A stretch of 50,575 nucleotides of DNA from Cryobacterium sp. (GTDB taxonomy: Bacteria > Actinomycetota > Actinomycetes > Actinomycetales > Microbacteriaceae): NCBI GenBank assembly GCA_019638935.1, contig JAHBSW010000015.1, positions 1 to 50,575 on the forward strand. Direction: 5' to 3'. A program made the translations under genes and the position numbers. Below, one piece after another: positions 40,029 to 47,952 of the stretch. The first letter of the stretch is position 1; each line of letters begins with the position of its first letter. Under the pieces are notes generated by a model, which was given only the letters and a program-made list of their open reading frames with translations, ran no database searches and had not been told where the DNA came from.

Positions 40029-40768
40029 GCACGCCCGAGCGCCAACTCGCCGTCAGCGGCGTGACGATGCGGTTCGCCGGACTCGTCGCGCTCGACGACG
40101 TGTCGCTGTCGCTGAAACGCGGCGAAGTGCTCGGAGTGATCGGACCGAACGGCTCGGGCAAGAGCACCCTGGTGAACGTGATCAGCGGGGTTCTCGCTCC
40201 GACATCCGGAACGGTCGTCATCGACGGTCACGATGTCACAGCCGTCGCGCCGCCGATCATTTCGCGCCACGGCGTCGCTCGCAGCTTTCAGACCGTTCGG
40301 CTGTTCCGTCGGCTGAGCGTGCGCGACAACGTCGCCGGAGTCGTGCGGAAGGCCAAGCGCCCCGTCGATCAGATCGTCGACGAGTGGCTTGAGCGACTGG
40401 GCATACTCCACCTCGCCGATCGCCTCGCCGGCGACCTCGCCTACGGGCTCCAGCGACGGGTGGAGATCGCGCGCGCGCTCGCGACAGGTCCCGGGTACCT
40501 GCTGCTCGACGAGCCGGCGGCGGGGCTCAACGACACCGAGTCCGCCGACCTCGAGCGCGTCATCCGCTCGATCGCCGAAGATCGAGAGCTCGACTGCGGT
40601 GTGCTCATCATCGACCACGACATGCGGCTCATCACCTCACTCTGCGATCGCCTCCAGGTGCTGTTCAACGGCAAGACGATTGCCGAAGGCATCCCCTCCG
40701 ATGTGCGCAACGACCCCGCGGTGGTCGAGGCGTACCTCGGCACACGTCCGTCGCCCGCCAAGGGCTGA
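40025..40768 (+). CDS. livG: ABC transporter ATPase, LivG type
   Basis: This 247-residue ATPase has Walker A GPNGSGKST (40-48), the LivG signature variant LAYGLQRRVEIARAL in place of LSGGQ, Walker B YLLLDEPAAGLNDTE, and the H-loop IIDHDMRLI. It pairs with LivF to drive the H-M permease pair. It is 19 bases before the second paiB-like gene. Confidence 0.94.
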   Translation: MSTPERQLAVSGVTMRFAGLVALDDVSLSLKRGEVLGVIGPNGSGKSTLVNVISGVLAPTSGTVVIDGHDVTAVAPPIISRHGVARSFQTVRLFRRLSVRDNVAGVVRKAKRPVDQIVDEWLERLGILHLADRLAGDLAYGLQRRVEIARALATGPGYLLLDEPAAGLNDTESADLERVIRSIAEDRELDCGVLIIDHDMRLITSLCDRLQVLFNGKTIAEGIPSDVRNDPAVVEAYLGTRPSPAKG

Positions 40769-40787
40769 ATCATCGAACGGAGCACCG

Positions 40788-41435
40788 ATGTGGACCCCGC
40801 GTCACTTCGCCTCACCAAGCCCCCTGCACGACTTTCAGGTGATCGACGAATACCCGTTCGGGCTATTCGTAACCCGCGACCATGCCGCCCCCGTGGCCAC
40901 CCACGCGCCCATGCTCGTTCACCCCGAGGATCGTGAGCGCGCCACGAGCGGGCTCACGGGAATACGCATCCTCGGGCACCTGGCGCGGGAGAACAGCCAG
41001 TGGGAGTCGGTCGCCGACGGCGATCAGGTTCTGCTCATCTTCCAGGGCCCACAGGGGTACGTCTCGCCGACCGTGTACGCCGACGAGCCGGCGGCCCCGA
41101 CCTGGAACTATGTCGCGGTTCACCTCACCGGCCCCATTCGCCTCATCCACGAGCACCCACGGATGCTCGACGTCATCGACCACACCATCGACGCCACCGA
41201 GCGCTACCACGTGCCCCACTGGAATGCGGCGCCGTCGCGCGGCTACCACGAGCGCATCGTCGGCGGCGTCGTCGCCTTCGAGGTCGAGGTGACGCACGCC
41301 ATCAGCAGCCACAAGCTCAGCCAGGATCAGCCCCCGCAGCGGCGCCAGGACGCCGTAGCCGACGCACTCCGCAGCGACGACTCCGCTCGGAGGGTGCTCG
41401 GCGAGTGGATGCGGCGCGCCAACGGCCTCGACTAG
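40788..41435 (+). CDS. PaiB-like FMN-binding protein, copy 2
   Basis: This 215-residue protein is of the same family as the product of 30802-31422: MWTPRHFASPSPLHDFQVIDEYPFGLFVTRD, APVATHAPMLV, ILGHLARENSQWESVADGDQVLLIFQGPQGYVSPTVY and APTWNYVAVHLTGPIRLI, ending KLSQDQPPQRRQDAV. CGGAG lies about six bases before ATG 40788. It is the last gene of the transporter operon, so each of the two divergent operons ends with a PaiB-like gene. Confidence 0.88.
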   Translation: MWTPRHFASPSPLHDFQVIDEYPFGLFVTRDHAAPVATHAPMLVHPEDRERATSGLTGIRILGHLARENSQWESVADGDQVLLIFQGPQGYVSPTVYADEPAAPTWNYVAVHLTGPIRLIHEHPRMLDVIDHTIDATERYHVPHWNAAPSRGYHERIVGGVVAFEVEVTHAISSHKLSQDQPPQRRQDAVADALRSDDSARRVLGEWMRRANGLD

Positions 41436-41453
41436 GCGCTGAGCGAGCGCGCC
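41435..41453. terminator. Possible hairpin between convergent genes
   Basis: GGCGC (41435-41439) can pair with GCGCC (41449-41453), followed on the plus strand by CTTTACT. It lies between the converging paiB-like and nei genes. The short stem makes this tentative. Confidence 0.35.
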
Positions 41454-41466
41454 CTTTACTGGTGCA

Positions 41467-42474
41467 TCACGCCTGGCAACTGGGGCACCAGTAGAGCTTG
41501 CGCGCCGCCGCGATCTCGAGCGCAATGTGGGTTCCGCAGACGCGACAGGGCAGACCCGCGCGGTGGTAGACCCAGTGGCGGTCGTCGCGGTGCGCGAGTG
41601 CTCGCGCGTACGCCTCGGGGTCGAGATCGTCCATCGTGAGCATCTGGCCGGTCTGCACGCCGATGTTCAGCAGGTGAGTCCAGTCGCGCCAGAGGGCGCG
41701 CGCCACGTCATCGGGCAGGGTGTTGCCGGGCGTATGCGGGTTGAGGCGAGCCCGGAACAGCAGCTCGGCTCGGTAGACGTTGCCGATGCCGGCGACGACC
41801 GACTGGTCCATGAGCAGCAGGCCGATGGGCGTGCGCTTCGCGCGCACCGTCTCGGTGAACCGGTCCTCGGATGCTTGGCCCCCGTCGACGAGGGGGTCCG
41901 GTCCGAGCTTCGCGATCGCGAAGGCGACCTCCTCGGGCAGCAGCACCTCGCACGCGGTCGGACCACGCAGGTCGGCGACGGCGGTGTCGGTCAGCAGCCG
42001 AACCCGCACCTGTCCGACGGGCGGTGGCGGGAACTCGGTGAGGTCGGTCTCTTTCTCGGTCTCAGCCATGCGCAATCGGGTGCGGCGGGGTGCGCCTATG
42101 GAGGCGAGGGAGTCCTCGTTCTCACCGCGCGTGCCCGCACCCTGCGTTGCCGCGTCGACGCCCTTCATCCCGGTCTGCCCGATGCGGCCACGAGCCGCGG
42201 CGGCGGAAGCATCCATGCTCACGTCGCCAGCGAAGTCCCACGCCCCGTAGATGCCGAGGTGCACGCGCAGCCACTTTCGCGGCGCCGACTCGTCGGCAGC
42301 GAACTCGAGGAAGAGCTGCTTGCCGACCGCCTGAGCATCCGTCACCGTGAGCCCGTCGAGTTCGGCGGCACCCGCGGCGAAACGGCCCTGGGGCGACGAC
42401 GCGGTGACGCGGTGGCCGACGAAATGCGCCTCGAACTGCCGGGCGATGCGGTGAACGGAGTGACCCTCGGGCAC
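41467..42474 (-). CDS. Fpg/Nei-family DNA glycosylase (Nei2-like)
   Basis: This 335-residue DNA repair enzyme removes oxidised bases. After removal of Met the chain starts PEGHSVHRIARQF, giving the catalytic Pro and Glu. The H2TH region is in LLLMDQSVVAGIGNVYRAELLFRARLNPHTPGN, and the C-terminal zinc finger is CRVCGTHI ... YWCPSCQ. An unusual insert of about 60 residues (about 85-145), rich in Ala, Gly, Thr and Glu, sits in the N-terminal domain. GTG start, one base after the rpiB stop, so the two are co-transcribed. Confidence 0.93.
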   Translation of the reverse strand: MPEGHSVHRIARQFEAHFVGHRVTASSPQGRFAAGAAELDGLTVTDAQAVGKQLFLEFAADESAPRKWLRVHLGIYGAWDFAGDVSMDASAAAARGRIGQTGMKGVDAATQGAGTRGENEDSLASIGAPRRTRLRMAETEKETDLTEFPPPPVGQVRVRLLTDTAVADLRGPTACEVLLPEEVAFAIAKLGPDPLVDGGQASEDRFTETVRAKRTPIGLLLMDQSVVAGIGNVYRAELLFRARLNPHTPGNTLPDDVARALWRDWTHLLNIGVQTGQMLTMDDLDPEAYARALAHRDDRHWVYHRAGLPCRVCGTHIALEIAAARKLYWCPSCQA

Positions 42475-42475
42475 G

Positions 42476-42961
42476 TCAGTCGACCTGCTTGCCCGCTATC
42501 GCGCCCGTGCGCTCGAACTCGGCGATCTGCTCGATCCGGCGCACGTGACGCTCGTCGCCCGGAAAATCTGTCGCGATGAAGAGGTCGATGAACTCGATCG
42601 CCTCGTCGACGGTGTGCTGACGAGCACCGATGGCGATGACGTTGGCGTTGTTGTGCTCGCGGGCGAGCTCGGCGGTCGCGCGGCTCCAGACGAGGGCGGC
42701 ACGAACGCCGGAAACCTTGTTCGCGGCGATCTGCTCGCCGTTCCCGCTGCCGCCGAAGACGACACCGAGGGCCTCGACGCCGGCGTCCTGATCGGCGACG
42801 ACCGCCTTCGCTGCATTGATGCAGAACGCCGGATAGTCGTCGAGGGCGTCGTACTCGGCCGGTCCGTGGTCGATGACCTCGTGGCCGGCATCCGTCAGAT
42901 GGGCGTGCAGCTGGCGGCTGAAATCGAGGCCCGCATGGTCGGTCGCGATGTGGATGCGCAT
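42476..42961 (-). CDS. rpiB: Ribose-5-phosphate isomerase B
   Basis: This 161-residue enzyme interconverts ribose-5-P and ribulose-5-P. It has the N-terminal IHIATDHAGLDFS, GVVFGGSGNGEQIAANKV and VSGVRAALVWSRATAELAREHNNANVIAIGARQH. The catalytic base in actinobacterial RpiB is the Glu of GNGEQ, in place of the Cys of the E. coli form, and it is present. It lies directly upstream of nei, a common actinobacterial pair. Confidence 0.95.
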   Translation of the reverse strand: MRIHIATDHAGLDFSRQLHAHLTDAGHEVIDHGPAEYDALDDYPAFCINAAKAVVADQDAGVEALGVVFGGSGNGEQIAANKVSGVRAALVWSRATAELAREHNNANVIAIGARQHTVDEAIEFIDLFIATDFPGDERHVRRIEQIAEFERTGAIAGKQVD

Positions 42962-43013
42962 GAAGCCAGTCTAGGTTCGCCCTGGCACCCGGAGCTCGGC
43001 CCGTCGGCGAGGG

Positions 43014-46000
43014 TCACGCCAGGTCGCGCAGCCGCGCGGCGATGCTGCTCTCCTCCCCCGCTCGACGCTCGTAGGTGACGGCGATGATGAGCAGCACCGC
43101 TCCGACGACGGCGAGGGTGATCCACCAAGGCATCGACTCGATGCCACGGCCGATCTGCACGACGAAGACGAAGAAGTTCTCGACGGGCAGCACGACGACG
43201 CCCATGAGGAAGGGCGCGGCGAGCTTCAGGCTCGCCCCCGCGAGAATGGCGACGAGGGCGATCACGATGACGAGGATGGCGCGCCAGGTCTGCGGGTCGG
43301 TGAAGGTCGCGACGATGGAGGCGAGGAGCATCACGCCGAGGCCGGGAGCGAGCAGCGGCCAGGAGCCCCGCCAGCGGGCGGGCCAGCTGTCGATAGATGC
43401 GGGCGGGGCACCGGGCTCGTCGTCCCTCGTGCCGGCTCGCGCACCGCGCAGGGCGACTACCCCCGCGAGCAGCAGGAACAGGCCGAGCGGCATCGAGAAC
43501 ACCTCGACCCTGAGGTCGCGGGGACTCCAGGCGACGATCGCGGTGGCGAAGGCGAGCGCGAAGAGGAACCAGACCGGCGGCAGGCTCGCACGCCCTCGTC
43601 GCAGCCGCAGCGCGACGAGCACCACCGCGACCAGGTAGGCGAGCATGAGCGCCCACATGACCCAGACCGTGAGCCAGTCGCGTTCGATGGCCGGCCACGT
43701 CGCGACCCCGACGTAGAGGGCCGTGGGGGCGTAGAGCCAGCGACTCGCCAGGCCGGATCCACCGTGGCCCGCCGCCGACTCCGTGACGTCGTGGCTGAGC
43801 AGCCTGGCGGCAACGGCCGCAGGCAGGGCGCCGGCCAGACCGATCCCGAGACACAGCACGACCAGCGGAACGTCTCCGACGACGATGGTGTCGGCGCCGA
43901 TGCCGAGGCGAACGCCCTGGATCGCACCCGCGGCACCGGCGACGATCGCGACCTGCAGGGTCGACGTGCGAAGCATCCTGAACCGCTCGGCCAGGGGGGT
44001 CGCGGAGGAGCGTCCGAGCAGTCCCCCGAGTCCCAGAAGCGCCCACGATGCGGCGATGAGTCCGTAGCCGCGCCACGGAGTCGCCGCCCCCTCGCTCCCC
44101 GACACGGCGAGCACGACCAGGAGCGGCACGATCGCCAGCACCAGACCGCTCGCGTAGAGCGGGACGCCCTGCGTGCCGCGCAGGGTGAGGATGAAGCCGA
44201 CCACCGCGGCGGCGATGGCCGGCGGAAGCAGGTAGGGCTCGACCGCACCGATTCCGGCGAGCGCCCAGACGCACCACAGCGCACCCGTGAGGCAGGCTGC
44301 CGCCAGCCACCACCCGTAGCGGCGTCGCGCCCAGAGCGACGCCGCTGCCGCGCCGAGAGCGAGGATGACGAGCACCAGCGCCGTCGTCGGAAGTCCGGCG
44401 GCAACCCTCACGAGCGCGAGCGCAACGGCTATGGCACCCGTGAGCAGCGCCGAGGCTTCGAGGGAGACGCGCGCGACCGCGACATGCCGCTCACCGATGC
44501 CCCGGCGCTCCAGTGCGGAGCGGATCGCCCCCGTGCTGGGCAGCGTGAGAGCGACTATCGCGGCGATGATCGGCAGCGTCACGGGCGAGGCGCTCATCGC
44601 GAGCACCTCGGCGCCGAGGCACACGATGACGACGGCGAGCGACGGCACGAGCAGGCCTGCGGCGATCGCGCGCAGCACGATGCCGAGTCCTTGGCGGCGC
44701 GAGACGAGCAGGGTCAGCGCGAGCAGGAACATGATACCGGTCGACAGCGCCGTCCAGCCGCTGCGCTCGAAGACCACCTTCACCACGCCGATCACGAAGG
44801 GCACGGATGTCACCGCCAAGATCGCGTGCCAGTCGGCGGATCTCAGTCGCGTCGTGACGGTTGCGACGAGCGCGCCGATCAGCCCGAACGACGTCGTCAA
44901 GCACAGGAGTGCGATCGGCCCGACGCCGAGCTGTCCGAGCGCCGTCGCCACGACGATGAGAGCGTAGGCGTAGGCGGCACCGACGTGCAGGAAGCGTGAC
45001 CTCGCAGGAAGTGGCCAGGCGATCCCGATGAGTGCGACGACGATCGCTGTTCCCGCCCATACGGTGAGCTGGGGGTCGCTCCACGAGACGATCACGGCGA
45101 GCAGCACGGCGACGTGCGCACCCATGAGCAGCGGCAGCCGCAGTCTGAACCGGGCGGCGCGCATCCGGGGCGCACGCGCCAGCGCGGCACTCATCACGAA
45201 CGCGAGGGCGAGGGGGATGGCGATCTGACCCCATCGGGGAAGGGTGGGCACGCAGGCGAAGACGAGGCCGGCGGTCGCCGCGAGCCACAGGGCGAACGCA
45301 CCCGAACCCGCCGCGCCAGGGGTGCGGGGGGCGCTGCGACGCAGCGCAGTCACGGCGAATGCCCCGAACCCGGTGGCTGCGGCCGCAAGGCCGACACCCA
45401 CGGCAACCACGTGGTCGGTTCCCAGTGCTCTGCCGACCAGATCGAACCCGCTGAGTGAGCCGAGCACCTGCGCGGCACCGATCTGCAACGCTCCGACAGC
45501 GGTGGCCACGACGCTGATCACGGCCAGCCCAATGGTGCCGGCGCTGAACCACAGACGGTCGATGCTCGCCGGCGTCGGTATGAGAGAGCCGAGAACGAGG
45601 AGCGCTGCCGCGCCCGCGGCCGCGCTCAGCGGAAAGTACCACTCCCACCAACCCTGCGCGCTCAGATCGAGCGCGAAGGGAAGCCCGGCGACGGCGGCAA
45701 CACCGGCCGCACCAGCGAGGAAGCTCCAGAGCCCTCGGGCGGGGTTTCGTGCCGCGAATACGCCGAGCACCGACGTGGCGGCGAGGATGGTGCAGATGCC
45801 GAGCCAGCTTTCCGTGGCGGTGCCGAAGGCCACCCCGGGCAGTTGGGTGAGCGCTGTCACGACCGCGACGATCTGCACGACCGTGATCGTGACGGTGTCG
45901 ACGCGGAGACGACCGTCGAATCTCTGCGCGACCGCGCGCGTGAGCTCGATGAGCGCGAGCCCGGCGAATGCCGTGCCGAGGTGGCCGTAGGTCGCCGCCA

Positions 46001-46760
46001 GCACGGTGCCACCCGCGTAGCCGAGCATGGCGGGCACCGCGGCGAGACCGAGCAGGGAAGTCCAGAGCCAGGTGCGGATGCGCACGAGAACCGACAGCGT
46101 GGCCATCACCGCCGCACTGACCAGCGTGCCGACCGCGGCGTACAGCCACGGACTGAGGCTTGCCGGTGTCGTTTCGGCGATCGCATACACGTCGAGTGCG
46201 ACGAACACCATGCCGAGCGCGCCGACGGCTTCGGCGGAGAACTGCAGTCGCCGCCGGGCGAGCCACCACGCGCCACCGAGGAACACGAGTGTGACGAGCC
46301 CGATGATGACGCTGCGGAGCACCCGGTCGCTGAGTTCGGGGTTGAAGAAGGTGAAGACGATGGCGGAGATGGCGAAGAGCCCCGCACCGGCCGTGGCGAG
46401 CACTGATTGCACGGTCGCGCTCGAGCGCGGGTTGGCGAGAGGCGCGGCGGCGGATGCTGATGGGCCTGTCGCAGGGGATGGTTCGCTTGCGAGAGGGGCC
46501 GCCTGCTGGCTGACTGTGCGTGGCACGCGCGCGAGTACGGTCTCTCGCTTCTTCAGGGCGGTGGCGGCTTCGGTGGAGACGTTCCAGAGTTCGAGACCGA
46601 TGCTGCCGCTCAGGTCTGCCCCGCAGTGGGGGCAGTGCGCTTTCTGCAGTGAGCCGATTCCGCAGACGGGGCAGGTCGCGTTGTCGAGGAGGTGGGCGAT
46701 CGCACTGTCGCTCCACTGCTGTGCGCTCCCCCGCGTTGCGGCCCCGGTGGGGGCGCTCAC
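43014..46760 (-). CDS. Giant polytopic membrane protein with N-terminal zinc ribbon (SCO7613-like), paralogue 2
   Basis: This 1248-residue protein starts at a GTG (VSAPTGAATRG) overlapping the XRE regulator stop (GTGA, 46757-46760). The zinc ribbon has C30, C33, C43 and C46 (CPVC ... CPHC), the same positions as in paralogue 1. A helical stretch (LWNVSTEAATALKKRETVLARVP), a Pro/Ser/Ala linker and a long series of hydrophobic segments follow from about residue 125. The end, WWITLAVVGAVLLIIAVTYERRA then IAARLRDLA, parallels WWLWLGIGGVLLIVLAARYEKRI of paralogue 1. No palindromic repeat lies in its linker. Function unknown; coupling to a regulator and a DUF2975 protein suggests control by that pair. 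Confidence 0.85.
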   Translation of the reverse strand: MSAPTGAATRGSAQQWSDSAIAHLLDNATCPVCGIGSLQKAHCPHCGADLSGSIGLELWNVSTEAATALKKRETVLARVPRTVSQQAAPLASEPSPATGPSASAAAPLANPRSSATVQSVLATAGAGLFAISAIVFTFFNPELSDRVLRSVIIGLVTLVFLGGAWWLARRRLQFSAEAVGALGMVFVALDVYAIAETTPASLSPWLYAAVGTLVSAAVMATLSVLVRIRTWLWTSLLGLAAVPAMLGYAGGTVLAATYGHLGTAFAGLALIELTRAVAQRFDGRLRVDTVTITVVQIVAVVTALTQLPGVAFGTATESWLGICTILAATSVLGVFAARNPARGLWSFLAGAAGVAAVAGLPFALDLSAQGWWEWYFPLSAAAGAAALLVLGSLIPTPASIDRLWFSAGTIGLAVISVVATAVGALQIGAAQVLGSLSGFDLVGRALGTDHVVAVGVGLAAAATGFGAFAVTALRRSAPRTPGAAGSGAFALWLAATAGLVFACVPTLPRWGQIAIPLALAFVMSAALARAPRMRAARFRLRLPLLMGAHVAVLLAVIVSWSDPQLTVWAGTAIVVALIGIAWPLPARSRFLHVGAAYAYALIVVATALGQLGVGPIALLCLTTSFGLIGALVATVTTRLRSADWHAILAVTSVPFVIGVVKVVFERSGWTALSTGIMFLLALTLLVSRRQGLGIVLRAIAAGLLVPSLAVVIVCLGAEVLAMSASPVTLPIIAAIVALTLPSTGAIRSALERRGIGERHVAVARVSLEASALLTGAIAVALALVRVAAGLPTTALVLVILALGAAAASLWARRRYGWWLAAACLTGALWCVWALAGIGAVEPYLLPPAIAAAVVGFILTLRGTQGVPLYASGLVLAIVPLLVVLAVSGSEGAATPWRGYGLIAASWALLGLGGLLGRSSATPLAERFRMLRTSTLQVAIVAGAAGAIQGVRLGIGADTIVVGDVPLVVLCLGIGLAGALPAAVAARLLSHDVTESAAGHGGSGLASRWLYAPTALYVGVATWPAIERDWLTVWVMWALMLAYLVAVVLVALRLRRGRASLPPVWFLFALAFATAIVAWSPRDLRVEVFSMPLGLFLLLAGVVALRGARAGTRDDEPGAPPASIDSWPARWRGSWPLLAPGLGVMLLASIVATFTDPQTWRAILVIVIALVAILAGASLKLAAPFLMGVVVLPVENFFVFVVQIGRGIESMPWWITLAVVGAVLLIIAVTYERRAGEESSIAARLRDLA

Positions 46761-47014
46761 GGTGTGTCCGCCTCGGCGTCTGCGTCGTCCGCATCGTCTG
46801 AGCCCGTGGCATCCGGAACCCAGGCGAGGATGTCTCCGGGCTGGCACTCGAGCACTCGGCAGATCGCGTCGAGGGTGGAGAAGCGCACCGCCTTGGCACG
46901 GCCGTTCTTGAGCACCGACACGTTCACGGGCGTGATGTCGATCGCCGCGGCGAAGTCGTTGACCGACATCTTCTTCTTGGCGAGTTCGACGTCGAGGTTG
47001 ATGATGATGGGCAT
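46757..47014 (-). CDS. Small XRE-type (YozG-like) regulator
   Basis: This 85-residue protein has a single helix-turn-helix: VELAKKKMSVNDFAAAIDITPVNVSVLKNGRAKAVRFSTLDAICRVLECQPGDIL, of the HTH_26/YozG type that usually partners a DUF2975 membrane protein. An acidic tail (DDADDADAEAD) follows. Its ATG overlaps the DUF2975 stop by one base and its stop overlaps the giant protein start. Confidence 0.92.
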   Translation of the reverse strand: MPIIINLDVELAKKKMSVNDFAAAIDITPVNVSVLKNGRAKAVRFSTLDAICRVLECQPGDILAWVPDATGSDDADDADAEADTP

Positions 47015-47490
47015 CAGACGACCTCGGACATGTCCTGCTGCAGCTGCCGGGCGTTGCGCAGAAGCCCGCGGATAACGACGATCAGCAGCGCGAGTCCCGC
47101 ACCGACGACGACGCCGAGCGCGCAGAGCAGCATCACCGAGGGCGAGGCGACGTTCGCCGCGGCCAGCGTGACCATGGACACCGCGATGAGTACGGTCGCG
47201 ACCACGATGGCCCCGAGGATGACATCGACCCAGAGGAAGGCGCTTTCACTGAAGATGGTGGACTTGCGCACCATGGAGAGCAGTCGCCAGACGCACACGA
47301 GCACGACCTGCACGCAGAGGAGGAAGAGCACTGCGACGACGATGCCCGGCCCTTCGAGGTGCCCGAGGTCGGGGTAGGCGTCCGCGAATTCCCGCGCCAC
47401 CCCGGGCACCACGAACAGCTGGCAGACCAGGAGGAGCGCGATCATCGCGACGAGCAGGGCCTTGAGGCAGACGATGGTTGCCCGATGCAT
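47014..47490 (-). CDS. DUF2975-family membrane protein
   Basis: This 158-residue protein has four hydrophobic segments (about residues 8-30, 47-72, 84-110 and 115-142) with short charged loops, for example WRLLSMVRKSTIFSESAFLWVDVI, where the RKxxIFS motif is the family hallmark. DUF2975 proteins are commonly encoded next to small YozG-like HTH proteins, as here. Function is unknown; a membrane signal receiver for the regulator is a fair guess. ATAGGA precedes the ATG. Confidence 0.9.
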   Translation of the reverse strand: MHRATIVCLKALLVAMIALLLVCQLFVVPGVAREFADAYPDLGHLEGPGIVVAVLFLLCVQVVLVCVWRLLSMVRKSTIFSESAFLWVDVILGAIVVATVLIAVSMVTLAAANVASPSVMLLCALGVVVGAGLALLIVVIRGLLRNARQLQQDMSEVV

Positions 47491-47498
47491 AAGATTCC

Positions 47499-47534
47499 TA
47501 TCGATAATCGGTGCAGGACTATCGACAAACGATA
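47499..47534. promoter_or_regulatory. TATCG-type inverted repeats upstream of the DUF2975 operon
   Basis: TATCGATA (47499-47506) is palindromic, and TATCG-ACAAA-CGATA (47520-47534) is an inverted repeat with a 5-base spacer. They lie 9 to 44 bases upstream of the DUF2975 ATG and could be sites of the XRE-type regulator. Confidence 0.45.
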
Positions 47535-47568
47535 CACGCTTATCCGCTGGGAGGGAAGGAGCGCCGCC

Positions 47569-47919
47569 TCAGGGGTGAATGATCGTGTACACCTTGACGA
47601 TCGTGTCGTCGACGACCCACCTGCCCTTCCACCCGCTCGGCATGAGCACGGTCACCTCCGGGCCGAGCTCGGTGACCGTGCCCGCGTCGTCCACTAGCCG
47701 ACCCGTGCCCGACAGGATGTGGATGTACTCGATGTAGCCCACATGGTCCGTCGTGAACTCGCCCGGCTCCACCCTCCACAAGCCCAGCTGGTGGCCGGAC
47801 GCATCCTCGACCACCACCGTGCTCGTGACCGGGTTGCCGGAGAGCACCCGCTCGGGCGCGAACGCGGCCGGCTCGGGCCACTCGATGTCTGCGGTTCTCA
47901 GCGCGACGATGTCAGTCAT
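47569..47919 (-). CDS. Cupin-domain protein (cupin_3/EutQ-like)
   Basis: This 116-residue single-domain cupin has GLWRVEPGEFTTDHVGYIEYIHILSGTGRLVDDAG for motif 1 and VLMPSGWKGRWVVDDTIVKVYTII for motif 2. The usual His of motif 1 is partly replaced (DHVGYIEYIHIL), typical of the DUF861 group. Such proteins often accompany FAD oxidases in amine and amino-acid catabolism. AAGGAGT precedes the ATG. It lies 33 bases downstream of the oxidoreductase gene in the same direction. Confidence 0.9.
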   Translation of the reverse strand: MTDIVALRTADIEWPEPAAFAPERVLSGNPVTSTVVVEDASGHQLGLWRVEPGEFTTDHVGYIEYIHILSGTGRLVDDAGTVTELGPEVTVLMPSGWKGRWVVDDTIVKVYTIIHP

Positions 47920-47952
47920 GCTCGGTACTCCTTCACTTCCTGACTCTGGCCG

